64,000 nucleotides of DNA from Halorussus ruber. GTDB taxonomy: Archaea; Halobacteriota; Halobacteria; Halobacteriales; Haladaptataceae. Positions 1 through 8,988 of this stretch are shown one piece after another (position 1 is the first letter of the stretch; each line of letters starts with the position of its first letter). The stretch lies in the NCBI RefSeq assembly GCF_004765785.1, contig NZ_SBIT01000016.1, positions 94,583 through 158,582 on the forward strand, in the 5' to 3' direction. Position numbers and translations under genes: made by a program. The notes beneath the pieces are model-generated. The model searched no databases. It was given only the letters and a program-made list of their open reading frames with translations, and was not told the origin of the DNA.

Positions 1-467
1 CGGGCGTAGACGAACGAGAGGACGAGCGCGCCAGTCGGCGCGCCGACCGCGGTGAAGAAGTAGTGCAGGGGGAAGCCCAGTATCGTCGTACTCGTCATGA
101 AGTCGGTGGCGAGGTAGGTCGCGGTCACCGGCCCGAAGACGAACAGCGCCCACGCGCCGAACATCGTCCAGACGATGCGGAGGTGGTCGCGCATGAACGG
201 CGTCGAGGGCTTGAAGATGTTGACCTGCGAGTCGAGGTAGTCGGTGTCGGCGGCTCGTCCGCCGGTCGCCACGCCGCCGTCGGTCCGCTTCGCTCCCCGA
301 CGAGGTTCGCCCGGTTCGGGCTCACCGCCGTCGGTCTCGACGGTGGGGTCGGTTCCGACCGCGGAGTCGGTTTCGGCCGCGGGAGTCGATTCTCGCGCTC
401 CGCTTCGAGAGCTATCGTCTCGCTCTCGTGAGGGAATATCTGACTGTCGTGAGTTATTATCTGACAT
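1..467 (-). CDS. DUF4212 family small subunit of a solute:sodium symporter (3' part cut by window edge)
   Basis: The reading frame starts at the ATG at 465-467 and stays open to base 1, so its C-terminus lies outside the window. Residues 1 to about 75 are a polar, low-complexity tail rich in Asp, Glu, Ser and Arg. After it comes the family core: a MRDHLRIVWTMFGAWALFVF stretch, a first membrane segment, then a LGFPLHYFFTAVGAP stretch and a second membrane segment. In bacteria and haloarchaea DUF4212 proteins pair with a large SSS-family permease, often for acetate or another short organic acid. Its place directly downstream of acs on the same strand supports an acetate-uptake role. The permease gene would be expected just left of the window. 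The long N-terminal tail is unusual for the family. Confidence 0.85.
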   Translation of the reverse strand, partial: MSDNNSRQSDIPSRERDDSSRSGARESTPAAETDSAVGTDPTVETDGGEPEPGEPRRGAKRTDGGVATGGRAADTDYLDSQVNIFKPSTPFMRDHLRIVWTMFGAWALFVFGPVTATYLATDFMTSTTILGFPLHYFFTAVGAPTGALVLSFVYA

Positions 468-558
468 GGGTTTTCGCGTGTGATTTTGTCTGCCACATTT
501 TTCGAGTGCGTTCGTCGTTCCGTCGCGTTCGCTTCGAGCGTCGAAAGGAGGAGAATCC

Positions 559-2550
559 TCAGTCGTCGCTTACTTTCGCTTCGATTTCGCTGACGATGTC
601 CGGGTTCCGGAGCGTCGAGGTGTTGCCCAGCTCGTCACCGTTTGCGATGTCTTCCAGCAGTCGGCGCATGATTTTGCCCGAGCGAGTCTTGGGGAGTTCG
701 GGCGTGAACACGACCGCCTCGGGGCGTGCGATGGGACCGATGGCGTCCTCGACGCCCTCGACGATGCGGTCGCGCATCTCGTCGTCGCCCTCGTAGCCGT
801 CCTCGGTGATGACGTAGGTGTAGACCGCCTCGCCTTTGACCTCGTGGTTCCCGCCGACGACTGCGGCCTCGGCGACGCCTTCGACGCCGACGATGGCTGA
901 TTCGATTTCCATCGTGCCGAGGCGGTGGCCCGAGACGTTCAGCACGTCGTCCACGCGGCCCAGCACGGTGATGTAGCCGTCCTCGTCGATCTTCGCGCCG
1001 TCTTCCGGGAAGTAGACCCAATCCTCGGGGTCGTCGCTATCGGTGTCGGAGTACTCCGCCCAGTACTCCTCGATGTAGCGCTCGTCGTTGTTGTAGAGGG
1101 TGCGGAGCATCCCCGGCCACGGCTTCTGGACCGTGAGGTGTCCGGCCTGTCCGGCCTCGACCTCCTCGCCGCTGGGGTTGATGACTTGCACGTCGAGGCC
1201 CGGCAGAGGAGGCCCGGCGCTTCCGGGCTTCATGTCCTTGACGCCGGGCAGGGTCGTGACCATCATCCCGCCGGTCTCGGTCTGCCACCACGTGTCGATG
1301 ATGGGACAGGACTCGTCGCCGATGTGCTTGTAGTACCACTTCCACGCTCGGGGATTGATGGGTTCGCCGACGGTTCCGAGCAGGCGGAGCGAGGAGAGGT
1401 CGTGCTTGTCGGGGAACTCGGTGCCCCACTTCATGAACGCCCGGATGGCGGTCGGCGCGGTGTAGAGTTGGGTCGCCTCGTACTCCTCGATGATTTCCCA
1501 GAGGCGGTCTCGCTCGGGGTGGTCCGGAGTCCCCTCGTACATCATCGTCGTGGTACCCAACGCGAGGGGGCCGTAGACGATGTAGGAGTGGCCGGTAATC
1601 CAGCCGATGTCCGCCGAGCAGAAGTACGTGTCCTCGGGCTTGATGTCGAGGACTGCTTGGGAGGTCCACGCGGTCCACGCCAGATACCCGCCCGTGGTGT
1701 GCTTGACGCCCTTGGGTTGCCCCGTGGTCCCCGAGGTGTACATCAGGAACAGCATGTCCTCGGCGTCTCGGGCGACCGGTTCGACTTCCGCGCCCTCGTG
1801 GTCCGCGACGAGGTCGCCGTAGTCGTGGTGGGTCTCGGCCATCGGGTGGTCGTAGGTGTCGCCGAGGCGGTCCACGACGACCACATCCGAGACCTCGTGT
1901 TCGACGCCCTCCAGCCCCTCGTCGGCCTTGGCCTTGTGTTCGAGGGGGTCGCCCCGGCGGTAGTAACCGTCGCAGGTCACGAGGTACTCGGAGTCGGCCG
2001 CGTTCATTCGCGTGGCGAGCGCGTCGGCGGAGAAGCCCGCGAAGACGACGCTGTGTGGCGCGCCGATTCGGGCGCAGGCCAGCATGGCGATGGGGAGTTC
2101 GGGTACCATCGGCATGTACATCGTCACGACGTCGTCCTCGCCGACGCCCATGTCGCGGAGCGCGGCAGCGAACTCGTTGACCTCGCGGTGGAGTTGTTCG
2201 TAAGTGTAGGTTCGATTCTCCTCGTCGGTCGGCTCGCCGACCCACTCGATTGCGGCCTCGTCGCCTCGGTCTTCGAGGTGTCGGTCGAGACAGTTGGCGG
2301 AGGCGTTCAGCTCACCGCCGGTGAACCACTCGTAGAACGGCGGGTTCGAGTCGTCCAGCACCGTCTCGTACTCCTCGTCCCAGTCGAGCAGGTCCGCGGC
2401 CTGCTCCCAGCACTCGGGCCACTCCTCGTCGAACGCCTCGTAGATGGATTCGTCGGAGACGTTCGCTTGCTCCACGAACGATTCGGGCGGTTCGAACCGC
2501 TCGCGGTCTTCGAGTCGGGCTTCGAGTTCGACGTCTTGTTCTTCCTGCAT
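559..2550 (-). CDS. acs: Acetyl-CoA synthetase (AMP-forming), first copy
   Basis: This 663-residue protein is full length for the ANL superfamily. It should activate acetate to acetyl-CoA through acetyl-AMP, in the cytoplasm. The N-terminal ACAS_N segment holds a YEWFTGGELNASANCLDRH block. The AMP-binding P-loop MYTSGTTGQPKGVK is at about residues 270-283. The acetyl-CoA synthetase signature ADIGWITGHSYIVYGPL and the TWWQTETGG motif follow. The acetylatable catalytic lysine lies in PKTRSGKIMRRLL near residue 626. The ATG at 2548-2550 is the natural start. The gene sits between a DUF4212 transporter subunit and an HTH-10 regulator, all on the minus strand, and a paralogue lies at 5257-7227. 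Confidence 0.97.
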   Translation of the reverse strand: MQEEQDVELEARLEDRERFEPPESFVEQANVSDESIYEAFDEEWPECWEQAADLLDWDEEYETVLDDSNPPFYEWFTGGELNASANCLDRHLEDRGDEAAIEWVGEPTDEENRTYTYEQLHREVNEFAAALRDMGVGEDDVVTMYMPMVPELPIAMLACARIGAPHSVVFAGFSADALATRMNAADSEYLVTCDGYYRRGDPLEHKAKADEGLEGVEHEVSDVVVVDRLGDTYDHPMAETHHDYGDLVADHEGAEVEPVARDAEDMLFLMYTSGTTGQPKGVKHTTGGYLAWTAWTSQAVLDIKPEDTYFCSADIGWITGHSYIVYGPLALGTTTMMYEGTPDHPERDRLWEIIEEYEATQLYTAPTAIRAFMKWGTEFPDKHDLSSLRLLGTVGEPINPRAWKWYYKHIGDESCPIIDTWWQTETGGMMVTTLPGVKDMKPGSAGPPLPGLDVQVINPSGEEVEAGQAGHLTVQKPWPGMLRTLYNNDERYIEEYWAEYSDTDSDDPEDWVYFPEDGAKIDEDGYITVLGRVDDVLNVSGHRLGTMEIESAIVGVEGVAEAAVVGGNHEVKGEAVYTYVITEDGYEGDDEMRDRIVEGVEDAIGPIARPEAVVFTPELPKTRSGKIMRRLLEDIANGDELGNTSTLRNPDIVSEIEAKVSDD

Positions 2551-2710
2551 GAGCCACGTTCACAGTCCCGCCACCGGTATATAAGTGGGGGAACTAACTA
2601 TCACAAACGCCGAAATTTAGTCGATACAGAGCTTGAAACGCGCCTTGGTAAATTTTTCCGACAGTAGGTGCGCGCTCGCTCGACTCGGAGTCGTCCGTGA
2701 CGCTAGACAG

Positions 2711-4699
2711 TTAGTGTTGCTCGCCGTCCACGACGCGGCGGTCCGGACCGTCCAACACGGCGTCCAACACCTTCTGCTGAGCCTTCCGGAGGTGGTTGTG
2801 AAGCGTCGGCGAGGAGACCCCCATCGAGGCCGCCAACTCCTCGGCGGTGCTGCCGCGGGGCCACTCGAAGTAGCCCGCGAGGTAGGCCGCCCGGAGGACG
2901 GACTGCTGGCGCTCGGTGATGCGGTCGTGGACGGTCTGGCGGACGTTGGCGGCGCTCTGGACGGGTTCCTCGACCTCGCGTTTCGAGCGCAGGTTCGTCT
3001 TCGGGAAGGCCTCCTCGAGTGCTTCCACGACGCGGCGAACGTCCACGTGCCGGGAGAAGACCCCCGACACGTCGGCGACGCCGCCTTCGACCGAGAGGTC
3101 GCGGACGGTCCCGCCGCGCTCGACCAGCATCGGGGCGATAGACTCCCCCGAGACGGCGAACTCGAGGAGCGCGCCCTCGCCGTAGTCGCGGATGAGCCGG
3201 GCCTCGTCCACGGCGTCCGACGCTCCGACGCGTTCGAGAACGTCGCCGACCGCGGCCCCGCTCGCGGTGACGAAGTACAGCAGGGAGTGGTCCTCGACCG
3301 GGACGACGCCTTCGAGTTCGAACTCGCAGCCGAGGTCTGCCGAGGCGGCCACGAGGAACACCCCGCGGTCGGTGGTCCGGAAGGAGAGTTCGACCCCGGT
3401 GTCGGCCAGAAGCAGTTGCTTTCGCGCGATGGCGGTCAGGGTCCTCCCGACTCGCCGCCCGGCGTCCGACAGCAGGGTCCGGTCGGCCGACGAAAACGTT
3501 TCGTGGGCGACCACCAGCAGGCCGTGGACGGTCTCGCTCGACCGGAGCGGCGTGACCGCCAGCGAGCAGTCGGAGAGTTCTCCGGCGGTCGATGGCCCCG
3601 ACGACGCCGACGGCGCGCTATCGGGCGACGCCGCCACGATTCTCACGTCGGGCGCTCGGTCGTCGGACTCGTCGGCGATGCCGTCGCCGTCCAGCACGCC
3701 CGCCGCGTCGAGGGCCTTCTCGGGGACGGCTTCGTCCCCTTCGAGGAGCGTTTCAGAGTCGCCGGACGCGGCGCTGGTCCGGGTTTCGCCGCGCTGGTCG
3801 CAGATCCAGACCGCCCGGTAGGTGTCCGCGAGTCGGTCGCAGGCGGCTTGTTCGGCGTCCTCGCTCGTGGAGGCGTCGGCGAGGGCTTGGCCGAGTTCGC
3901 TCGCGGCGGCGAGGAGACCCCGGTTCCCTCCCTCGCGGTGCGAATCGGCGCGGGTTCGCTGGCGGGCGGTCCCCGGATACTCCGCCGGTGGGCGAGCGCG
4001 GTCCGCCGGTGGGCGAGCGCGGTCCGCCGGTGGGCGAGCGTTGCCCGCTACCGGTCGAGTGTGGCCCGCCGGGGGACGCCCTCGACCGGCCGGAGGAGGC
4101 CCGCGGCCCGCCGAGTCGGCGAAGGCGTCCACGACCTCCGCCGTGGTGGGTTCGGTGAGGTACGGCGCGAGGCTCTGGAGGCTCCGCCACCCGCCGACGC
4201 GCTGGACGATTCGGGGCGGGACGCCCTCCTCGGCGAGGAGTCGCCACGCGAAGTGCTGGCGCAGGTCCCGGCAGGTCACCCCCTGCAAGTCGTCGGTCCG
4301 GTCGGCCACCTCCGAGACGAGCATCTGGACGCGCCGAGCGGACACGTCCACGAGGAGTTCGCGGCGGCCCACGTCGTTGACGTTGGCGAACTTCCGGAGG
4401 TCGTGGGCGACCGTCGAGGGGACGTAGGCCTCGCGGGAATCGGCGTCGTCGCCGACGCCCTCGACCGCGTCGTCGCCACCGTCGCTCTCGCGCACCGCGA
4501 GGAGGTAGTGAGTCTCGCCGCCGCGCTGGCGCTCGCGGAGGTCTCCGGGGCGAATCCGGGTTATTTCCGACGCTCGGAGGCCGACGCGCCCGGCCAGCGC
4601 CACCACGAGGTCCTCGCGGTAGGTTTCGGTCCGCCGCCGGAGGCGCTCGAACTCGGCGGTCGTGAGATACTCGTCTCGCTGGCGTGCCTCGCCACCCAT
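2711..4699 (-). CDS. Bat-like HTH-10 regulator with an N-terminal tyrosine-recombinase-like domain
   Basis: This 662-residue protein has three parts. Residues 1 to about 190 resemble the catalytic fold of tyrosine recombinases: GLRASEITRIRPGDL carries the first Arg, a CRDLRQHFAWRLL box stands where HxLR is expected, and GGWRSLQSLAPYL carries Trp and Tyr. The box II His is replaced by Arg, so strand-exchange activity is doubtful. Residues about 190-250 are a Pro/Arg/Ala linker with a repeated RARPPAD unit. Then come a GAF-like sensor and the Bat-type C-terminus with an HTH-10 (TAEELAASMGVSSPTLHNHL). This domain order is known from haloarchaeal bacterio-opsin-activator-like proteins. Its position between two acs genes suggests it controls acetate metabolism; that is inference. 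Confidence 0.88.
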   Translation of the reverse strand: MGGEARQRDEYLTTAEFERLRRRTETYREDLVVALAGRVGLRASEITRIRPGDLRERQRGGETHYLLAVRESDGGDDAVEGVGDDADSREAYVPSTVAHDLRKFANVNDVGRRELLVDVSARRVQMLVSEVADRTDDLQGVTCRDLRQHFAWRLLAEEGVPPRIVQRVGGWRSLQSLAPYLTEPTTAEVVDAFADSAGRGPPPAGRGRPPAGHTRPVAGNARPPADRARPPADRARPPAEYPGTARQRTRADSHREGGNRGLLAAASELGQALADASTSEDAEQAACDRLADTYRAVWICDQRGETRTSAASGDSETLLEGDEAVPEKALDAAGVLDGDGIADESDDRAPDVRIVAASPDSAPSASSGPSTAGELSDCSLAVTPLRSSETVHGLLVVAHETFSSADRTLLSDAGRRVGRTLTAIARKQLLLADTGVELSFRTTDRGVFLVAASADLGCEFELEGVVPVEDHSLLYFVTASGAAVGDVLERVGASDAVDEARLIRDYGEGALLEFAVSGESIAPMLVERGGTVRDLSVEGGVADVSGVFSRHVDVRRVVEALEEAFPKTNLRSKREVEEPVQSAANVRQTVHDRITERQQSVLRAAYLAGYFEWPRGSTAEELAASMGVSSPTLHNHLRKAQQKVLDAVLDGPDRRVVDGEQH

Positions 4700-4824
4700 T
4701 TCGTTTCGCGTTCTTTCGAGAAGCCGAATAAAACTTCCGTAACGATGGTTGACGTTTTGAGTGTGGAGGTGGTTGTCGTGGCGGATTGCTATGCGCTGGA
4801 GTCTGGTCGAGGGCGACAGTCGCA

Positions 4825-4882
4825 GGGATGAACGTTTCTTGAAGCCCCCACCCGCGACCGGGCGGCCCCTTCATCCCACCCA
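4825..4882 (+). repeat. Short intergenic repeat, family B, copy 1
   Basis: The element contains GAAGCCCCCACCCGCGACCG followed by a GGCCCCTTCATCCC block. GGGATGAA at 4825-4832 and TTCATCCC at 4870-4877 are perfect inverted arms that could close a stem around it. Related blocks occur at 28854-28880 and 49281-49341. The function is unknown. Confidence 0.5.
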
Positions 4883-4929
4883 CGGTGGATTGGTCGGCCG
4901 GTCGTCGCTCGGTGGACTGTTCCACCTCG

Positions 4930-5081
4930 GCGCGTGCGGGCGTGACGGCCACGCCGTCACGCCTCGCGCGCGAGGGACGAGGACCGCAGGGAGCAGCGCG
5001 ACCGAGGACCGCAGGAGGTTGGGGAGGACGAGGTTGCGGTGCGGTTGCGGGAGACCCCTAGGCTCGAGCCTGAAGCTAGCT
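4930..5081 (+). repeat. Structured dispersed repeat, family A, copy 1
   Basis: This copy begins with a GGCGCG-type lead. A perfect 11-bp hairpin follows at 4939-4963 (arms GGCGTGACGGC and GCCGTCACGCC, loop CAC). Then come a GAGGGACGAGGACCGCAGGG block, a GAGGTTGGGGAGGACGAGG block, a GCGGTGCGG-rich stretch and the terminal GCCTGAAGCTAGCT. Copies 2-4 share this order but have different hairpin sequences. It lies between the start of the HTH-10 gene and the 3' end of the second acs. No convincing ORF runs through it. Confidence 0.75.
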
Positions 5082-5256
5082 CTGCTCGACTTCTCTCGTT
5101 TCTCTGCCCACCGAACAAATACCGACCCACAAACGTATTTATTAAAGAATTGTATATAGATGCTAAAGCAATGGAAATATTTCCTGTCGATACAAAGTCG
5201 GTCTCCCGCTCACTCGATTTCACATCCTCACAAAGTCACGAAGCTTCTCGTAAAAT

Positions 5257-7227
5257 CTACCGGTCCAGAAGCGATTCGAGTTCGCCGACGACTTCGGGAT
5301 TCCGGAGCGCGCTGGTGTCGCCGAGGTCCTCGCCGTTGGCGATAGCGGCGAGGTAGCGCCGGACGACCTTGCCCGAGCGGGTCTTGGGGAGCGAGGGCGC
5401 GAACGTCACCACGTCCGGGGAGGCGACTCGGCCGATGGCCTCCTCGACTGCCGCCCCGACGCGCTCGCGGAGCGCGTCGTCGCCCGCGACGTTCGACTCG
5501 GGGCTGACGAAGGCGTGAATCTCCGGGTCGGCCAGCGCCTCCTCGTCGTCGCCGACGACGACCGCGGCCTCGGCAACCCCATCGACGCCGACGATTGCGC
5601 TCTCGATTTCCGTGGTGCTGAGCCGCCGGTCCGAGACCTTCAGCACGTCGTCGGCCCGCCCGAGGAGGTGGAGGTAGCCCTCCTCGTCGCGGACCGCGTT
5701 GTCGCCCGTGGCGTACTGCCACTCGCCGTCTATCCTGCGAGTCCGGCGCGCGCCCCAGTCGGTGCCCTCGCAGAGCGACCGGGCCATCCCCGGCCACGGG
5801 CGCGTCACGACGAGTTGGCCCGACTCGCCCTCCTCGACGCGGTGGCCCGTCTCGTCCACGACCGCGGTCTCGATGCCGGGGAGGCTCTTGCCCACCGCGC
5901 CGGGGCGCATCCGGTCCGCGCCGGGGAGCGTCGAGAGGACCATCCCGCCGGTCTCGGTCTGCCACCACGTGTCCACGATGGGGCACTCGCCGTCGCCGAC
6001 GTGGTCGCGGTACCAGTGCCACGCCGTCGCGTCGATGGGTTCGCCGACAGTGCCCAACAAGCGCAGGGAAGACAAGTCGTGGCTCTCGGGATGCTGTTCG
6101 CCCCACTTCATGAACGCCCGGATGGAGGTCGGCGCGGTGTAGAACACGTCCACCCCGTTGCGCTCGATGATTTCCCAGACGCGGTCGGTCTCGGGGCTGT
6201 CGGAGGTGCCCTCGTAGAGGACCGTGTTCGCGCCGAGGGCGAGGGGGCCATAGACCGCGTAGGAGTGGCCGGTAATCCACCCCACGTCGGCCGAACACCA
6301 GTGGGTGTCGTCCGGCCCCAAGTCGAGGACCGCGTGGCTGGTCCACGCGACATGGGTCAGATACCCGCCGGTCGTGTGGCGGACCAGCGTGGGTTCGCCG
6401 GTCGTGCCGGAGGTGTAGATGAAAAACAGCAGGTCGTCGGTCTCCCGCGAGACGGGTTCGACTTCCGCGCCCTCGTTGGCCGCCACCAAATCGGCGTAGG
6501 CGTAGTGGTCGCCCACCGACCGGTCGTCGTCCAGTCGGTTCACGACGACTTGCTCGACTTCGTGGTCGGCCGAGACGCAGGCGTTGTCGGCCCGGCGCTT
6601 CAGGTCGAGGGCGGCCCCGCGCCGGTAGTAGCCGTCGCAGGTCACCAGATACTGCGAGTCCGCACCCTCCAGACGAGTCGCCAGCGCGTCCGCCGAGAAT
6701 CCGGCGAAGACGACCGAGTGGGGCGCGCCGATGCGAGCGCAGGCCAGCATGGCGACCGGCAGCTCGGGAATCATCGGCAGGTAGAGGGTGACCACGTCGT
6801 CCTCCTCGACGCCCAACTCCCGCAGGGCCGCGGCGAAGGCGTTGACCTCCTCGGCGAGTTCCCGATAGCTGTAGGTCCGCGTCTCGCCGAGTTTCCCCTC
6901 CCACGTCACGGCCGTCTCCTCGCCCCGGCCCTCCTCGACGTGGCGGTCCACGCAGTTGTACGAGGCGTTGAGTCGCCCGCCGGGGAACCAGCGCGTCGTT
7001 CTTTCGTCGTCCGCGTCGTTCGCATCGTCCGCGTCGTTCTCGTCGCCCTCGTCCAGCACCGCGTCGAACCGGCGGTCCCAGTCCAGCAGGTCCGCGGGCC
7101 GCTTCCAGCACTCGGGCCACCCCGCCTCGCGGAGGGCATCGCGGTCCGCCGCCGTGACGTTCGCTCGCTCGACGAACGACTCGGGCGGGGACACCCACTC
7201 GCGCTCGTCCGGACTCCTGTCGGCCAT
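5257..7227 (-). CDS. Acetyl-CoA synthetase (AMP-forming) or related acyl-CoA synthetase, second copy
   Basis: This 656-residue paralogue of the first acs carries the same landmarks: a GRLNASYNCVDRH block, the P-loop IYTSGTTGEPTLVR, the SADVGWITGHSYAVYGPLAL signature, TWWQTETGG and the C-terminal PKTRSGKVVRRYL catalytic lysine. The P-loop ends in TLVR instead of the usual PKGV, which departs from the first copy. The N-terminal third has an Asp/Asn repeat insertion (ENDADDANDADDE) near residue 65. Substrate may be acetate, propionate or another short acid; the sequence does not decide. The gene is on the same strand as acs and the HTH-10 gene, but the family A repeat lies between them, so it probably has its own promoter. 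Confidence 0.93.
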   Translation of the reverse strand: MADRSPDEREWVSPPESFVERANVTAADRDALREAGWPECWKRPADLLDWDRRFDAVLDEGDENDADDANDADDERTTRWFPGGRLNASYNCVDRHVEEGRGEETAVTWEGKLGETRTYSYRELAEEVNAFAAALRELGVEEDDVVTLYLPMIPELPVAMLACARIGAPHSVVFAGFSADALATRLEGADSQYLVTCDGYYRRGAALDLKRRADNACVSADHEVEQVVVNRLDDDRSVGDHYAYADLVAANEGAEVEPVSRETDDLLFFIYTSGTTGEPTLVRHTTGGYLTHVAWTSHAVLDLGPDDTHWCSADVGWITGHSYAVYGPLALGANTVLYEGTSDSPETDRVWEIIERNGVDVFYTAPTSIRAFMKWGEQHPESHDLSSLRLLGTVGEPIDATAWHWYRDHVGDGECPIVDTWWQTETGGMVLSTLPGADRMRPGAVGKSLPGIETAVVDETGHRVEEGESGQLVVTRPWPGMARSLCEGTDWGARRTRRIDGEWQYATGDNAVRDEEGYLHLLGRADDVLKVSDRRLSTTEIESAIVGVDGVAEAAVVVGDDEEALADPEIHAFVSPESNVAGDDALRERVGAAVEEAIGRVASPDVVTFAPSLPKTRSGKVVRRYLAAIANGEDLGDTSALRNPEVVGELESLLDR

Positions 7228-7314
7228 TCGTTTCAGGTTTCGCGTAAATAGGGAAAAATCGTTCGCCTTTTGGCGGTTGGCCCGGCGAGGAAATATCTCG
7301 CTCGGCGGAGAAAA

Positions 7315-8988
7315 TTACTCGTCGCTCGCCAACTGCGCCCGGACGACCGCCGTGACCTCGTCCTCCGAGAGGTCGCCCAGACGCGAGTCTTCGCCGAGCG
7401 TCGCCATGATGGTCGCGGGTTGCTCGTTGAAGGTGAACTCGATGAACATCCCCGAGGAGGGGCCGTGGCTCTTGCGCTCGGACTCCACGATGGAGTACGT
7501 CGTCAGCTCCTTCATCTTGTTGACGTAGGTCTCCTGGTGGTACTGGTCGGTGTCGAGCGCGTCGGTCAGGAACCGGTAGACCTGATAGCCAGTCGTACTC
7601 CGGGCCGAACTGCTTCCGCTCTGGCTCGCCACCGCGGCGGTCGCGTACAGACAGAGCTTCTTCTGGGTGCTGATGCCCCGAGTGACCTCCAGCACGCGAT
7701 TGCGCTCGACTTTGTCCTGTGCCTTCCGGACGTGGTCCTCGCTGACTCGGTCGGCACCCTCGCGCTCGGCGAGGTCGCCCGCGACTCGCATCAGGTCGAT
7801 GGCCTTCCGGGCGTCGCCGTGGGTCTGGGCCGCGAACGCCGCGGCGAGGGGAATCACGTCGTCCTCCAGCACGTCGTCGTAGAAGGCGTCTTCACGATGG
7901 CGGAGGATGGCGCGCAACTGGTTGGCGTCGTAGTCGTCGAAGTGAACGTCCTCGGGCGTGAACGAACTCAGCGCCCGGCTCCCCACCGATTCGAGCATCT
8001 TCGTGTCGTTCGTGATGGCCGCGATGGAGACCCGCGCCGTGATGTCGTTGCTCGACCCGGCCCGCGAGAGCTGATAGAGCAGGCGCGAGAAGGCGGGTTG
8101 GTCCTTGTCGCGGCGACCCACCAGCATGTCCAACTCGTCCAGCACGAACACGACCGTCTCGTAGTTCTCGTTGACCAGTCGGTAGAGTTCGCGCCACTTC
8201 TCCTTGGTCGAGACGCCGTGCTGGGGCACTTCCACCGGGACACCGGCTTGGTCGGCGACTTTTCTGGCGAGTTCGTAGACCGCCGACCCGAGGGTCCCGA
8301 TGTCCTGACAGTTCATCTCGATGACGCCGAACCGAATCCCCCGGTTGTCGCAGAGCCGACCGATGTTCTCGCAGACCGCGTTGATGATGAGCGACTTGCC
8401 CGTCCCCGACGGGCCGTAGAGAAAGAGGTTCGGCGGCCGGTTGTCGCCGATGGCGACCCGGAGCATCTTTGTGACTTGGGTCAACTGCTCGTCCCGACCG
8501 ACGATTCGCTCCTCCTCGACCACCTCGTTGGGGTTCAGCAGCGACCGATTTCGGATGAGCGACTTCTGCTCGTCGAACTCCAACAGCATCTCCTCTATCG
8601 ACTTCGACTCGGGTGCGGACTCGTCGGCGGAATCGGACTCGTCCCCGGTTCGAGACCGGCCTTCGACCTCGGTTTCGAGGACGTTCGATTCGGTCCTGCG
8701 AACGTCCGGGTCGAGGTCGGGAGAGTCGAGGTCGGGTCCGTCAGATTCAGTCCCGCGAGCGTCAGATAGCGGTTCAATCTCCGCCTCGGTTCCGCGAGCG
8801 CTTGGGTCCGGGTCTGAGTCCGTGTCCGGATTTGTGTCCGAGTCCGAGTTCGTGTCCGTGCCCGAATTCGTACTTGAGTCCGAGTTCGTGCCCGAGTCCG
8901 GCGCGTCCGTCGAGAGAGAGTCCACCTCCGATTTCCGCAGTACAGCGTCCCCGTCGTCGTCGTTTCCAACTGGGGCGTCGGAATCCAT
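7315..8988 (-). CDS. orc1/cdc6: Orc1/Cdc6 replication initiator
   Basis: This is an AAA+ ATPase of 557 residues. Walker A is GPSGTGKS at residues 192-199 and Walker B is VVFVLDELDML. The C-terminal part matches the winged-helix DNA-binding region of archaeal Orc1/Cdc6 and ends in LGDLSEDEVTAVVRAQL. It should bind origin repeats and load the MCM helicase. Residues 1-130 form an unusually long, disordered tail dominated by Asp, Ser and Thr with TNSDSDTNPDT-type repeats. A shorter start at Met134 cannot be excluded. Its promoter side faces a region with five ORB-like repeats at 9163-9609, the usual arrangement of orc/cdc6-adjacent origins. Confidence 0.95.
   Translation of the reverse strand: MDSDAPVGNDDDGDAVLRKSEVDSLSTDAPDSGTNSDSSTNSGTDTNSDSDTNPDTDSDPDPSARGTEAEIEPLSDARGTESDGPDLDSPDLDPDVRRTESNVLETEVEGRSRTGDESDSADESAPESKSIEEMLLEFDEQKSLIRNRSLLNPNEVVEEERIVGRDEQLTQVTKMLRVAIGDNRPPNLFLYGPSGTGKSLIINAVCENIGRLCDNRGIRFGVIEMNCQDIGTLGSAVYELARKVADQAGVPVEVPQHGVSTKEKWRELYRLVNENYETVVFVLDELDMLVGRRDKDQPAFSRLLYQLSRAGSSNDITARVSIAAITNDTKMLESVGSRALSSFTPEDVHFDDYDANQLRAILRHREDAFYDDVLEDDVIPLAAAFAAQTHGDARKAIDLMRVAGDLAEREGADRVSEDHVRKAQDKVERNRVLEVTRGISTQKKLCLYATAAVASQSGSSSARSTTGYQVYRFLTDALDTDQYHQETYVNKMKELTTYSIVESERKSHGPSSGMFIEFTFNEQPATIMATLGEDSRLGDLSEDEVTAVVRAQLASDE

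Noticed and set aside
925..2667. Long plus-strand ORF opposite acs
   Set aside because: It is the antisense shadow of acs: Val/Arg/Gly-rich with no domain. GC-rich DNA often leaves such long frames open. The same applies to 2633-4831, 5515-7251, 7270-8769, 10053-11852, 19875-21059, 23610-24692, 37190-39310, 43602-45035, 50932-52905 and 56390-58276.
2711..4699. Active site-specific integrase and mobile element
   Set aside because: The recombinase-like part lacks the box II His, is fused to an HTH-10 regulator, and there are no att-like repeats or mobile genes around it.
4957..5223. Minus-strand ORF of 88 codons across the family A repeat
   Set aside because: Its N-terminal part comes from the AT-rich gap and the rest is repeat translation with no protein-like pattern.
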